Source of the DNA: Eubacteriales bacterium
Lineage (GTDB): Bacteria > Bacillota > Clostridia > Tissierellales > GPF-1
Direction of reading: 5' to 3'
Length of the DNA stretch: 64,000 nt
NCBI GenBank assembly: GCA_030625815.1
Contig: DAOUQF010000004.1
Coordinates: 62,001 to 126,000, forward strand
Positions within the stretch are counted from its first letter, which is position 1. Each line of letters opens with the position of its first letter. The position numbers and the translations under genes are program-made. A model generated the notes under the pieces. The model worked only from the letters and a program-made list of their open reading frames with translations. It ran no database searches and was not told where the DNA came from. This document shows, piece after piece, positions 38,416 through 48,401 of the stretch.

Positions 38416-39150
38416 CTACTCTTCTTGTAAAAATCTGGCATCATAGCCGGCTTCAAGTTGAATGGTCCCAGCTGAAATCCCTTTGCGAGACAGGTCGCTG
38501 ACTATTCTCGCAAGCATATCCACAATATAGGGTCCATCGATCATATCCTTCACTTCTACTTTCAAACGCTTTGTCAGCCAAAATTCCATCTCTTGATCGG
38601 TCAGCTTCGTCACCCGAAATGCCCTTTCTCCGACAAGCGTGTCTTTCCAATTCAAAATTTCCATCAAGCAATCCCATCGCTCAGGCGAAAAATTGTTCGG
38701 GGATGTTCCTAGCTCAAATTCCAATGACACATCCATGATCTCCGTATCCCCATCCCAAGGATCATTCGAATTCGCATAATCCAAAAAGATCCCCTCTTCA
38801 TCCATCAATACCACTCTTTCATCACTCAATTGAATCATATATCGAGGGGTTCGCTCTGTAATCTCAATTTCCAGTTGATCTGGCAAATTACGTTTGATTG
38901 AACTCGATTGAATCCAAGGTAAATTTGCCAAATTGGTTTCGACTTGTTTCGGATCAATATTCCATAGCATCTGCTGCGACTCCACATGGGCCGCAGCCAA
39001 AATCTCTTCTTCCGATAATTGCTCTTCTCCATGAATCACAATGGTGCCAACGCCGAAAATAAGATATTGATAACTGAGCATGCCCAATAAGCCACAAAAT
39101 ACAGCCCCTATCACAATCCAGCTCGACACCTCTTTGATTCTATTCACCAT
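38416..39150 (-). CDS. ftsQ: Cell division protein FtsQ/DivIB
   Basis: 244 residues. Short cytoplasmic N-terminus, one membrane helix (about 12-32), POTRA domain (VGTIVIHGEEQLSEEEILAAA, residues 34-100) and the FtsQ/DivIB beta domain. With FtsL it forms the complex activating septal wall synthesis. Overlaps the murG end by 11 bases. A separate divIC gene is not in this window. Confidence 0.92.
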   Translation of the reverse strand: MVNRIKEVSSWIVIGAVFCGLLGMLSYQYLIFGVGTIVIHGEEQLSEEEILAAAHVESQQMLWNIDPKQVETNLANLPWIQSSSIKRNLPDQLEIEITERTPRYMIQLSDERVVLMDEEGIFLDYANSNDPWDGDTEIMDVSLEFELGTSPNNFSPERWDCLMEILNWKDTLVGERAFRVTKLTDQEMEFWLTKRLKVEVKDMIDGPYIVDMLARIVSDLSRKGISAGTIQLEAGYDARFLQEE

Positions 39151-40213
39151 GTTTCACACGCTCCCAAATCAATTGAAATATTTCTTGCGTCACCATCGGG
39201 TTCGACATTTCATGAGACTTACTCGCCATCTTCTTTCGCAAGTCTGAATCACGCTGCAATTTTTCTATTGCTTCCATCAGCCATTGCCCTGTCAAGTCCT
39301 TCTCTTCGCACATCAAACTGGCACCCGCATCCGCCATGGCTTTTGCGTTGAAAAATTGATGATATTCTGTCGTATACGCCTTCGGTATCAAGATGGAAGC
39401 CTTCCCCAATGCTTGCAATTCCGCAATGGTGATGGCGCCAGCACCCGTTATCACCAAATCTGAATTCACCATATCCTCAAAGATCTCCGGCAAATAGGCA
39501 TGAATTCGAACCCCTTTTGGAAGTTCCTCCAGACCTTTGATAAAGGCGTCATAATGTCTTTTCCCCGTCGCATGCGTCCAGGAAAAATTGATTTTCGTTT
39601 GTTGCAAGAGCGCAAGAATCGCTTGATTCAGAGAGGTTTGACCCCCGGATCCGCCAAAGGAAAGAACGCGAAACTCACTCGATTCTCTTTCGTGCGTTTC
39701 ATAAAACGCCTTTCGAACGGGATTTCCAACCAATCGAATTTCTCTTGCTCCCTTTAACCATTTATGACTCTCCTGGAATGCCGTAAACACAAGATTCACC
39801 CGTCTGGAAAGAATGCGGTTCGTAACCCCGGGATATGCATTTTGTTCTTGGATCGCTGTGAAAACGCCAGGAAACAAGGTGCCCATCATAACGATCGGAC
39901 CGCTCACATATCCCCCGGTTCCAATCACGACATCCGGCTTGAAGGAACGCAGCACTGAAAATGCGCCGAAAATCCCCTTCACCAATACCAAAACGGTCTT
40001 TATTGTCTCAACCGACAATTTTCTTCTGAATCCCTGAACGAAAATCCCATGATAGGCAATTCCCTTCGCTTCGGCCAATTCTTTTTCCAAGCCGTTCGGT
40101 GTGCCCACATAAAGGATCTCCCCCTCAGGATCTTGCTTCTGAATTTCTTCTGCCAGCGAGAGAGCAGGGTAAATATGTCCGCCCGTCCCTCCGCCACTAA
40201 TGATATACCGCAT
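39140..40213 (-). CDS. murG: UDP-GlcNAc:undecaprenyl-PP-MurNAc-pentapeptide GlcNAc transferase
   Basis: 357 residues. Converts lipid I to lipid II at the inner membrane face. Glycine-rich loops GGGTGGHIYPALSLAEE and SFGGSGGQ, acceptor region with VVIGTGGYVSGP, and donor-site ITGAGAITIAELQALGKASILIP. Lies between ftsW and ftsQ; murB, present next to murG in Bacillus, is absent. Confidence 0.97.
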   Translation of the reverse strand: MRYIISGGGTGGHIYPALSLAEEIQKQDPEGEILYVGTPNGLEKELAEAKGIAYHGIFVQGFRRKLSVETIKTVLVLVKGIFGAFSVLRSFKPDVVIGTGGYVSGPIVMMGTLFPGVFTAIQEQNAYPGVTNRILSRRVNLVFTAFQESHKWLKGAREIRLVGNPVRKAFYETHERESSEFRVLSFGGSGGQTSLNQAILALLQQTKINFSWTHATGKRHYDAFIKGLEELPKGVRIHAYLPEIFEDMVNSDLVITGAGAITIAELQALGKASILIPKAYTTEYHQFFNAKAMADAGASLMCEEKDLTGQWLMEAIEKLQRDSDLRKKMASKSHEMSNPMVTQEIFQLIWERVKHGE

Positions 40214-40222
40214 GGTTCCCCC

Positions 40223-41332
40223 TTATTCGCTGATCGAAATACTGATTAAGATTCCCGCCATGGACAGAAAAGTAATCAATGCCGTTCCTCCATAACTAAT
40301 CAATGGCAATACGACTCCCGTATTGGGCAGCAATCCCGTTCCCACACCAATATGAATAATGGTTTGGAAGGCATAAAGCGCAGTGATCCCAATAGCCAGA
40401 AGCGCCCCATATCGATTTTGTGTGCGCATGGCAGTCTTCAACCCCGCCCAAATAAATAACCCGTAAACAAAGATCGTGGCGATTGCGCCGATAAACCCCA
40501 GCTCCTCGGCCAAAACTGAAAAGATAAAATCATTATACGGAAACGGCAAATAATAATATTTTTGTATCCCTTGACCAATGCCGACTCCCGTTAAACCGCC
40601 ATGGGCATAGGCGTAGAGAGACTGTCTTAATTGAAAATTCAAGGTGCCTAAATATTCATCCTGGTGCAGCCAGGCATCCACTCGTTTCCATTGATAGGAG
40701 CCACTGACAAATGCTCGATAAAACACCGCTCCAACAGCACCTGCCCCCACTATAATGGAAAGAAGGAGCTCGCGCAATCTCAATCCAGCGCAAATCAACA
40801 TCACAAACATGGTTGCAGCCACCGTCAATGTGCTGCTCAAATCGTCTTGAATCAATATCAGTCCCGCAGTCACCGCAATCAATAACAGCGCCGGCAAGGT
40901 TTCTTTCAGAAAACTCTTGAACTCGCAGGTTGACAAAAACTTCGCATAGTAAAGAATAGCGCCAACCTTCACGAATTCCACCGGCATCATCCGATACCCG
41001 AAAAGCTCCAAAAATCGTCTCGATCCATTCACTTCTTTTCCCAACGGAGAAAAAAGGGTCAACAAAACAAGACTGATGGAAGCTGCGTACAACAAAATGG
41101 AAATCCGCTCATAGAGCCGATAATGGATTCGACTTGCCGCGAAAAACAGAATAAATCCAAGACCTAGGAATTTCAAATGACGGGAAATGAAATAATAGAC
41201 GTCCCCGTTTTTCTGAATCAAGGCAGTTGGCACGCTGGCGCTATAAACCATGACAACTCCAAGAATCGATAGAATTGCAACAAGGATGAAAATCATCCAA
41301 TCCATTTTTTTTCGATTAATCAGTTTCTTCAA
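40223..41332 (-). CDS. ftsW: SEDS-family peptidoglycan glycosyltransferase FtsW
   Basis: 369-residue protein with about ten membrane helices. Polymerises lipid II at the septum with its partner PBP. Conserved SEDS features: VMVYSAS near the first helix, the loop with EFVKVGAILYYAKFL, VRLQQDDLSS-like segment (LIQDDLSSTL) and the C-terminal GVVLPLISYGGTALITFLSMAGIL. The partner transpeptidase is in the same operon. Overlaps murD by 17 bases. Confidence 0.95.
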   Translation of the reverse strand: MKKLINRKKMDWMIFILVAILSILGVVMVYSASVPTALIQKNGDVYYFISRHLKFLGLGFILFFAASRIHYRLYERISILLYAASISLVLLTLFSPLGKEVNGSRRFLELFGYRMMPVEFVKVGAILYYAKFLSTCEFKSFLKETLPALLLIAVTAGLILIQDDLSSTLTVAATMFVMLICAGLRLRELLLSIIVGAGAVGAVFYRAFVSGSYQWKRVDAWLHQDEYLGTLNFQLRQSLYAYAHGGLTGVGIGQGIQKYYYLPFPYNDFIFSVLAEELGFIGAIATIFVYGLFIWAGLKTAMRTQNRYGALLAIGITALYAFQTIIHIGVGTGLLPNTGVVLPLISYGGTALITFLSMAGILISISISE

Positions 41333-42650
41333 TTTGCATCACAACCTGACGGAATATTTCTCCTCGTTCTTCATAACTTTTATATTGATCCCAGCTTGCA
41401 CAAGCCGGCGACAAAAGAATCCAATCATCTTCTTGGGAACTCTCCATGGATAGGGCAACCGCCTCTTTCAGATTCGATGCATCCAAAATTGTTGGAATCC
41501 CCGCTAGCCTTGCGGCCTCTTTCATCTTCGGAGCGGTCTCCCCCATCAAAACAACCGTGTGAACTTGATTGCGTCGACAGACTTCAAAAAATTCACCGAA
41601 CGCCTCGCCCTTGTCGTATCCCCCGCCAATCAGCACTTTCGGCCCTTCTACAGCTTGGACCGCCGCCACGCTGGCTTCCGTATTCGTTCCCTTGGAATCG
41701 TTGAAAAAACCTCGCTTTCCGTGTTTTCCCAACCATTCAAACCGATGGGAAATACCTTGAAAGGAAAGGATCGCTTTCCGTATAGCCTCAATCCCGATCC
41801 CGGCCTGAACGCTCAAGGCAACGGCAACAGCTAAATTTTGATAGTTATGACGTCCCTTCAATGGAACCTCATCGAGTTTCGCAATCACAATGGTTTCGCC
41901 ATTTTCACGATACACCAATGCATTGTCTAGAAGAAAACAGCCTTCCTCCAACTCCTTTTCTATGGAAAAGCCAATGATCTTGGCCTTTGATTGTTTCCCC
42001 TCCGCCATAAGCTCCGGGTCATCTTGATTGACCACAATGATATCGTCTACGGATGCATTTATCCAGATCCGCTTTTTCGCCGCTTTATACGCCTCATATC
42101 CCCCGTGCCACCCTAGATGATCGGGACGCAAATTGATAATCGTTGATATTTTCGGCTGAAAACGAATGCAGGATTCCAATTGAAAGCTACTCAATTCCAA
42201 GACAAACCAGGTATCTTTCTTTGCATGAACCGCACATGGCAAAATTCCAACACCGATATTCCCGGCAACACAGGTTTCTCTTCCTGCTTGCCTGAAAATC
42301 TCTCCAACCAAGGTCGTCGTGGTAGTCTTCCCGTTTGTCCCCGTGATCCCGACAACCGGAAAATCAAACTGCGTTTGAAAAAATTCCACATCCGTGACAA
42401 CCTGAATATTCGCCTGAATCAATCGCTGGATCAAGGGATGATCCATTCGAATTCCCGGGCTTTTAATCGCAATGTCCAAGCCCTCCGGAATCTCATCGCC
42501 AGCCCATAAAACAGCCGAAGAATCCTCGCAGAAATCGGCTAACTGAATGTCATTGTCGTCATAGATCATTACTTGATAACCCATATATAATAAGGCTTCC
42601 ACATTTCCCTGTCCGTTTTTTCCATATCCAATGACTGCCGCGTATCTCAT
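41316..42650 (-). CDS. murD: UDP-N-acetylmuramoylalanine--D-glutamate ligase
   Basis: 444 residues. Adds D-Glu to UDP-MurNAc-L-Ala. Mur ligase layout: Rossmann N-terminal domain, ATP site VVGITGTNGKTTTTTLVGE near 112, carbamylated-lysine region, and C-terminal domain with LIGGGYDKG. Located between mraY and ftsW as in Bacillus. Confidence 0.97.
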   Translation of the reverse strand: MRYAAVIGYGKNGQGNVEALLYMGYQVMIYDDNDIQLADFCEDSSAVLWAGDEIPEGLDIAIKSPGIRMDHPLIQRLIQANIQVVTDVEFFQTQFDFPVVGITGTNGKTTTTTLVGEIFRQAGRETCVAGNIGVGILPCAVHAKKDTWFVLELSSFQLESCIRFQPKISTIINLRPDHLGWHGGYEAYKAAKKRIWINASVDDIIVVNQDDPELMAEGKQSKAKIIGFSIEKELEEGCFLLDNALVYRENGETIVIAKLDEVPLKGRHNYQNLAVAVALSVQAGIGIEAIRKAILSFQGISHRFEWLGKHGKRGFFNDSKGTNTEASVAAVQAVEGPKVLIGGGYDKGEAFGEFFEVCRRNQVHTVVLMGETAPKMKEAARLAGIPTILDASNLKEAVALSMESSQEDDWILLSPACASWDQYKSYEERGEIFRQVVMQIEETD

Positions 42651-42659
42651 GTCAACCCC

Positions 42660-43622
42660 CTACAATGCCCAATATCCAATCATTCCCGCCAATATCGCAA
42701 TCAAAGAGAAGCGAATCACGATTTGATTTTCCGTCATTCCCCCCAATTCAAAATGATGATGAATCGGACTCATCCGAAAGACGCGTTTTCCCCTTGTTTT
42801 AAAAGAAGCGACTTGGATAATCACGGACAAGGCTTCAGCGAAATAAATACAGCCGACAATGGGAATCCACCACTGCAATCCCGACAAAAGCGCCAGAACA
42901 AAAACGGCGCCCCCAAGTCCCAGGGAACCGAGATCCCCCATAAATACACGAGCTGGGTAGCGATTGAACACTAAAAATCCGAGGAGACTCCCCACGGAGG
43001 CAATTGTCATGATCCGCAATTCCGATCCGACACCCAACTTGACGCCAATTGAATAGAACGCCAATAAAACAACGATGGTGACACTGGTTGAAAGTCCATC
43101 CAATCCATCCGTTAAATTTACGCTGTTGACTGTAGCAAGACATACAAATACGGAAAACAGAACGAATGGTAAAAATCCAATTTCCCATTTTCCCGGTAAA
43201 AACGGAATTCTTACAGAAAAATCGCCAACTATTTTTGCATAAAGCAGTACGATGATCAATCCAACTGCAAATTGTAGTATTATTTTCTGTTTTGCAGTCA
43301 ACCCAAGATTTTGTTTCTTGACCACTTTTTGATAATCATCAATAAATCCAATGGCAGCAAATCCGAAGATACCAAGAAACATCAATACACCCTCGATACG
43401 CCGGTGAACCATGGCCTCTGTAAGCATCACGATTCCCATGGGAATCAAAAAGAAAAGGCCTCCCATCGTTGGGGTACCTGTCTTTTTCAAATGAGATTGA
43501 GGTCCATCTTCTCGAATATGCTGGCCAACTTTCAATCGTATCAGCCATGGCAACAAAAGTTTGCCGGTTACAAGCGCTCCTATAAGCGCAATAATCCCTA
43601 TGATCCACTCACTCATTCCCAA
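42660..43622 (-). CDS. mraY: Phospho-N-acetylmuramoyl-pentapeptide transferase
   Basis: 320-residue membrane enzyme with ten helices that makes lipid I. Catalytic motifs: KKTGTPTMGG, GFIDDYQKV (DD), NLTDGLDGL and SPIHHHFELGG. murE precedes it directly by two bases, so murF, usually between them, is missing from this cluster. Confidence 0.97.
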   Translation of the reverse strand: MGMSEWIIGIIALIGALVTGKLLLPWLIRLKVGQHIREDGPQSHLKKTGTPTMGGLFFLIPMGIVMLTEAMVHRRIEGVLMFLGIFGFAAIGFIDDYQKVVKKQNLGLTAKQKIILQFAVGLIIVLLYAKIVGDFSVRIPFLPGKWEIGFLPFVLFSVFVCLATVNSVNLTDGLDGLSTSVTIVVLLAFYSIGVKLGVGSELRIMTIASVGSLLGFLVFNRYPARVFMGDLGSLGLGGAVFVLALLSGLQWWIPIVGCIYFAEALSVIIQVASFKTRGKRVFRMSPIHHHFELGGMTENQIVIRFSLIAILAGMIGYWAL

Positions 43623-43624
43623 TT

Positions 43625-45088
43625 CTACTCCTTCTCAAAAAACGCCTTCACGATCTTTCGCTCGTCCATTGGAATCTTTTTGGTTCCAACAATCTGATAC
43701 CGCTCATGTCCCTTTCCAAGGAGCAAAATCAAATCGTCTTTTTCAGCTAACCGCAATGCACGTTCCACTGCTTTCGTTCTATCGGGCTCGCAAAGATAAT
43801 TTTGATTCTCTACAGGAATTCCCTCTTGAATTTGTGAAATGATAAAGAGCGGATCCTCGGTGCGCATATTGTCCGATGTGATCACAACCATATCGCTGCC
43901 TTCCGAGGCAATTCGTCCCATGATCGGACGCTTGGTCTGATCCCGCTCGCCGCCACAACCAAAGACTGTAATCACGCGTCCCTTTGTGATCGCTCGTGCC
44001 GCTTGAATAACTTTGTCCATGCCGTCTGGGGAATGTGCGTAGTCGATGACCACAGAAAATTCCGCTGGCGTTTCGACCAATTCAAATCGTCCGCAAATGC
44101 CCCTCACAAGTGGAATCGCCTTGCAAATTGCTACAAAGTCCATTCCTTCATGATACGCGATCGCCGCCGCCGACAGCAGGTTGTAGATCGCAAACTCGCC
44201 CAATAATTGCGTTTCGACTCGCGCGCGCTGCCCATAGACAATCAAGTCAAAGGAAGATCCCCAAATGTCGAGTTCCAAGTTCTCAGCGCGAAGATTCCAA
44301 TCCCCGTGCAATCCAAAGGAACAGGCATTGTCCTTGTACTCATCAAACAATCGAAGTCCGTAGGGATCATCGCAATTGATGATGCGTTTGCCATCCGTTC
44401 GTTCAAATAATTTTTTCTTTTCCAAAAAATATTCTTCCATCGTATGATGGAAATCCAAATGATCCTGGGTCAGATTTGTAAACACGGTATGACGAAATCG
44501 AATATCGCCCACCCGTTCCAATGCCAGTGAATGAGAAGAGACCTCCATCACACATCGCTTGGCGCCGGCCTTGACCATCTCACGAAAGGTTTGCTGCAAC
44601 TCAATCGCCTCAGGTGTCGTTACCGTCGTAATCGAGATCGGCAATTTCTTGTCCCCTAACTGGATGCCCAAGGTGCCGATCACTCCGACTTGCGGATCAA
44701 GTCCCGCCAGGATTTGTTGCGCAAAGTAACTGGTGGAAGTTTTTCCGTTTGTGCCCGTAATGCCGATCACACCCAGTTCGCGAGACGGATTCTGGTAAAA
44801 ATTCGCCGCGATAGTCGCCATGGCGACCCGCGAGTCCTCCACCATAACAGCTGTTGTTCCCTCCATGGAGGAAAGCAAACATTCTTTCTCCGTTACAACC
44901 GCCGCTGCACCGCGTGCAATCGCTTCTCCGATATAGGCATGTCCGTCTACCCGAAAGCCCGAAACCGCTATAAACAGTCCATCTGAAGTGATTGAGCGTG
45001 AATCGTACGTAAGGCCGCCAATCTCTTTGTCCAAATCCCCAATTGAATTTAGGATTTTCACTCTATGTAGTAGGTCTTTCAGTCTCAA
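43625..45088 (-). CDS. murE: UDP-MurNAc-tripeptide synthetase MurE (probably meso-diaminopimelate-adding)
   Basis: 487 residues from a TTG start at 45088, eight bases after GGGAGG; the upstream in-frame ATG is itself part of the ribosome site. Adds the third residue to UDP-MurNAc-Ala-Glu. ATP loop GITGTNGKTSTSYF near 105, and TSDNMRTEDP near 405 in place of the DNPR motif that marks diaminopimelate-adding enzymes. The Asn and Arg contacts are kept while Pro is Met, so meso-DAP is the likely substrate, not lysine. Confidence 0.94.
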   Translation of the reverse strand: MRLKDLLHRVKILNSIGDLDKEIGGLTYDSRSITSDGLFIAVSGFRVDGHAYIGEAIARGAAAVVTEKECLLSSMEGTTAVMVEDSRVAMATIAANFYQNPSRELGVIGITGTNGKTSTSYFAQQILAGLDPQVGVIGTLGIQLGDKKLPISITTVTTPEAIELQQTFREMVKAGAKRCVMEVSSHSLALERVGDIRFRHTVFTNLTQDHLDFHHTMEEYFLEKKKLFERTDGKRIINCDDPYGLRLFDEYKDNACSFGLHGDWNLRAENLELDIWGSSFDLIVYGQRARVETQLLGEFAIYNLLSAAAIAYHEGMDFVAICKAIPLVRGICGRFELVETPAEFSVVIDYAHSPDGMDKVIQAARAITKGRVITVFGCGGERDQTKRPIMGRIASEGSDMVVITSDNMRTEDPLFIISQIQEGIPVENQNYLCEPDRTKAVERALRLAEKDDLILLLGKGHERYQIVGTKKIPMDERKIVKAFFEKE

Positions 45089-45147
45089 AATTCTTCCTCC
45101 CATGCGCTAATCTGTTGTTACTATCATACTTCTCCCCCCCGAAAAAA

Positions 45148-47139
45148 TCAACTTTCCTTTTCCGCTTTTTCGATCTGGATTTCTAGGTAAATCCGGTCTT
45201 CCAGTTCCGTTCCCGGCTGAGGATACTGAGCGATCACAAGGTCTTCCAACTCTCTGTCGCCTAGAAAGCGATATGGGATTTCCGCCTTTTTACAACTCTC
45301 AATCGCCTCTTCTTTTGTAAGTCCGATTAGGTTCGGGATTAAAACAGTTTCCCAGGCTGCTTCCGGCTGATAGCCATTCTTATCCAACAAAAAGGCAAGC
45401 AACCGCGATGACGCATAACCCGATGTGCTTCCGCCTCCAGTCAATTCCCCTTGCGGCTCATCGACAATGATTAATACACTGTACTTGGGCGCATCCATGG
45501 GCGCCGCAGCAATAAAGGACGCAATCAAAGCTCCGTCATCATAGGATCCGTTGATCAGTTTTTGCGCCGTACCGGTTTTCCCGCCAATTTGATACCCGTT
45601 GAGATCCGCTCGTTTGCCCGTGCCTTCCTCGACCACTTTACGCAGCATCCATCTCAACTCCTCAGATGTTTCTCTCGAAACCGCCTGACGAAGAATATTC
45701 GGCTCAAAGGATTCAACCACCTTTCCCTCGTTGTTTGCAATCTTAGTCACCAAATGCGGTTCAATCAGATAGCCCCCATTGACCAGGGCATTAAAACCGC
45801 TCAGCAATTGCAGAGGCGTCAACTGAAACCCCTGTCCAAAGGACATGGTGGCCAATTCGACAGCATTGATACCCTCCGGCTTTCCATAAATCCCCGCCTG
45901 TTCACCGCGCAAGTCAACCCCTGTCAGCCGATTCAATCCAAACTGATCGAGATAGCGATAGAAGGTATCAACCCCCAGCCTTTGTCCAACCTCTACAAAG
46001 ACTTCGTTGCATGAATTCGCCAAACCATCCGAAAAACTTTCCGCGCCATGAGGGTGTTCCCAGCTCCAGCAACGGATATCCGCGCCGCGAATTTGCCTGA
46101 CATAGCCATCACAATAGAATCCCTCCTCTTGATTTACGCGCGCTTCCTCAATGGCAGCCGCAGCGACAATGGTTTTAAAGGTGGAACCCGGTTCATAGCT
46201 GTCCATGATAAACGGAATTCTCCACAATTGATAAATCTCTTCGCTGATCTCCGACCAGGACTTCCGATTCCACTCTGCAATTTTTTCCGCATTCAAGTCG
46301 GATGGCATTTCGGGATTCCACAAAAATTCCGTAGGGCTATTGCCGTCATAATTGGGAAAAGCCGCTGCGGACAAGATTTCGCCGCGATTCACATCCATCA
46401 CGAGAATCTGAACCTGTTTCGCTTGTGTTCGCTGCGCAATGGTGAACGCCTCATCTTCAGCCAATTCCTGCAATTCCATATCCAAGGCTGTGATCAAATT
46501 CTGCCCGTCTTCCGCTTGTACGGATCGATCCATGCCAAACAAGACATTGTTGTTCCCCGCATCGGTCATCTTCATAACACGCCCTGGCGTTCCCGCCAGA
46601 TAGGCATTATAATACCGTTCCAGTCCATATTGACCGACTCCGTCATAATTGGTGAACCCAATGACATGGACCGCATATTCATGATAGGGATAAAATCGCT
46701 TGTTTTTTTTGCGAATCTCAATCCCCGACAGATCGCTCGTCATTAAAATCTTCATTTCATCCAGGGTTAAATCTTCCCGCAAAACCACCTCGGACCGCTC
46801 GGTTTCCAATTTTTTTATCACCTCTGCAGGATCCAGATCCAGCAACTCGCTGATTGCAACCGCAAAACTCTCCTTGTCTTCAATCAGTTTCGGGGTGGCA
46901 ATCACAGTTTGAGAAACAATATTTTCCGCCAAGACCTTCCCGTCTCGATCGTAAATCTCTCCCCGCTCCCCTTGGGTCCAATAATCCTTTGTCCATTGTC
47001 CATATGCTTTTTCCGTCATCTCGCCGCTGTCCAGCAATTGCACTTGTCCCAGCGTGGCAACGACGACAAAAAGCGCTCCATAAATAAGAAGCGCCATCAC
47101 AAGTATTCTTCGATTCAATTTTAATCTCTGTTTATTCAT
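45148..47139 (-). CDS. ftsI: Division-specific class B penicillin-binding protein (PBP2B/SpoVD type) with one PASTA domain
   Basis: 663 residues. One N-terminal membrane helix (about 12-32), pedestal domain with RGEIYDRDGKVLA, transpeptidase domain with active-site Ser in GSTFK (about 320), SCN in LANSCNEVF and KTG in GGKTGTAQK, then a single C-terminal PASTA domain (about 598-660). Partner of FtsW in septal crosslinking. Bacillus has pbpB and spoVD side by side here; this genome has one gene, so sporulation-specific SpoVD duty cannot be told from sequence. Confidence 0.94.
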   Translation of the reverse strand: MNKQRLKLNRRILVMALLIYGALFVVVATLGQVQLLDSGEMTEKAYGQWTKDYWTQGERGEIYDRDGKVLAENIVSQTVIATPKLIEDKESFAVAISELLDLDPAEVIKKLETERSEVVLREDLTLDEMKILMTSDLSGIEIRKKNKRFYPYHEYAVHVIGFTNYDGVGQYGLERYYNAYLAGTPGRVMKMTDAGNNNVLFGMDRSVQAEDGQNLITALDMELQELAEDEAFTIAQRTQAKQVQILVMDVNRGEILSAAAFPNYDGNSPTEFLWNPEMPSDLNAEKIAEWNRKSWSEISEEIYQLWRIPFIMDSYEPGSTFKTIVAAAAIEEARVNQEEGFYCDGYVRQIRGADIRCWSWEHPHGAESFSDGLANSCNEVFVEVGQRLGVDTFYRYLDQFGLNRLTGVDLRGEQAGIYGKPEGINAVELATMSFGQGFQLTPLQLLSGFNALVNGGYLIEPHLVTKIANNEGKVVESFEPNILRQAVSRETSEELRWMLRKVVEEGTGKRADLNGYQIGGKTGTAQKLINGSYDDGALIASFIAAAPMDAPKYSVLIIVDEPQGELTGGGSTSGYASSRLLAFLLDKNGYQPEAAWETVLIPNLIGLTKEEAIESCKKAEIPYRFLGDRELEDLVIAQYPQPGTELEDRIYLEIQIEKAEKES

Positions 47140-47144
47140 CGCAC

Positions 47145-47462
47145 CTATCTCCTAGAAGCAAGAACCACTCCATCGTATGCAGATATTCCATCGTTCAATG
47201 CCAAAACAATTTCCTGTTGTGACCCCGGATAATCCATTGCGATCTTTTTTGCAACCCGCTCAAGATCGATTTTCTTTGCAATTCGATCGATCTCCACATC
47301 CAAAACCTTCTGATCCTCTGACAATTGCTGGATTTGATCATCCATCGCGCGAATTTCATTTTGAATCTTAATTTCCGCGCTTTGACAGTATAGGGTAATC
47401 ACACCGAAGCTGAGTCCAAAGAAAATTGTGGTGATTATGATTGTGATTCCCCATTTTTTCAT
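47145..47462 (-). CDS. ftsL: FtsL-like cell division protein
   Basis: 105 residues: membrane helix at 5-25 and a coiled coil (about 30-70), the minimal FtsL shape. Sequence alone is weakly conserved; identity rests on size, topology and position between rsmH and the PBP gene. Overlaps rsmH by four bases. Confidence 0.82.
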   Translation of the reverse strand: MKKWGITIIITTIFFGLSFGVITLYCQSAEIKIQNEIRAMDDQIQQLSEDQKVLDVEIDRIAKKIDLERVAKKIAMDYPGSQQEIVLALNDGISAYDGVVLASRR

Positions 47463-48400
47463 TCCTCTACCTCCATTTTTTCAGCAATCCGCAACTTCGC
47501 GCTTCGTGAGCGTCTATTTTCCTCAATCTCTTCATCGGAAGGGATCATCGGCTTTCTTGTGATAATCCGCACCTCTTGTTTTTTATCGCATTGGCAAATT
47601 GGAAATTCCTTTGGACAGATACAGTCTTTCGCCAAATATTTAAAGGTTTCCTTGACGATGCGATCCTCGAGAGAATGGAAGGTAATAACGCAAATTCTTC
47701 CCCCCGGTTTTAAAACATCAACAATATTTTCTAGGGCTTGGCGCAGCATGCCGAGTTCATTGTTCACTTCAATTCGCAAGGCTTGAAAGGTTCTTCTCGC
47801 GGGATGAATCTTGCTCCTTAGTGCCTGTCCCGGCATTGCCGAGCGAATCACATCAACCAAATCCAAGGTTCCGTCGATGGTCGCCTCTTCGCGCCGCTCA
47901 ACAATTCGTCTTGCGATGCGTCTCGCATATCGTTCTTCCCCATATTGATAGATCACATCTGCCAATCGACTCTCTTCATAGGTATTGACAACATCCCAGG
48001 CGCTCAGTCCCGTCTGAGACATGCGCATATCCAATTTCGCGTCATACATGTAAGAAAAACCTCGATCCGTTGTGTCAAATTGATGAGACGAAACACCCAA
48101 ATCCAAAATCATGCCATCGATTTTTTCAACACCCAATCGTTTCAAGACAATCTTGATGTTTTTAAAATTATTTTCAACAACGGTGACCCGGCCGTCTTCT
48201 TCAATGCCCAATTCCTTTGCGTTTCGAATCGCATCCGGATCTTGATCGATCCCAATGACTCGGCCCGTCGACAGTCGCTTGGCAATTTCTCTCGTATGCC
48301 CCGCGCCACCCATGGTGCCATCGACATAAAGTCCGTCTGGCTTAATCTGCAAGCCTTCAATTGTTTCATGCAATAGTACGCTAATATGTGAAAATTCCAT
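47459..48400 (-). CDS. rsmH: 16S rRNA (cytosine-1402-N4) methyltransferase
   Basis: 313 residues. SAM-dependent enzyme (MraW) with DGTMGGAGHTREI near 28, LDLGVSSHQFD, the MRM segment (LDMRMSQTGL) and HSLEDRIVKETF. Second gene of the mraZ cluster, two bases after mraZ. Confidence 0.97.
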   Translation of the reverse strand: MEFSHISVLLHETIEGLQIKPDGLYVDGTMGGAGHTREIAKRLSTGRVIGIDQDPDAIRNAKELGIEEDGRVTVVENNFKNIKIVLKRLGVEKIDGMILDLGVSSHQFDTTDRGFSYMYDAKLDMRMSQTGLSAWDVVNTYEESRLADVIYQYGEERYARRIARRIVERREEATIDGTLDLVDVIRSAMPGQALRSKIHPARRTFQALRIEVNNELGMLRQALENIVDVLKPGGRICVITFHSLEDRIVKETFKYLAKDCICPKEFPICQCDKKQEVRIITRKPMIPSDEEIEENRRSRSAKLRIAEKMEVEE

Positions 48401-48401
48401 T

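Noticed and set aside
46048-46746. A 232-codon plus-strand frame opposite the division PBP gene
   Set aside because: No family resemblance; lies wholly inside a gene with intact active-site motifs.
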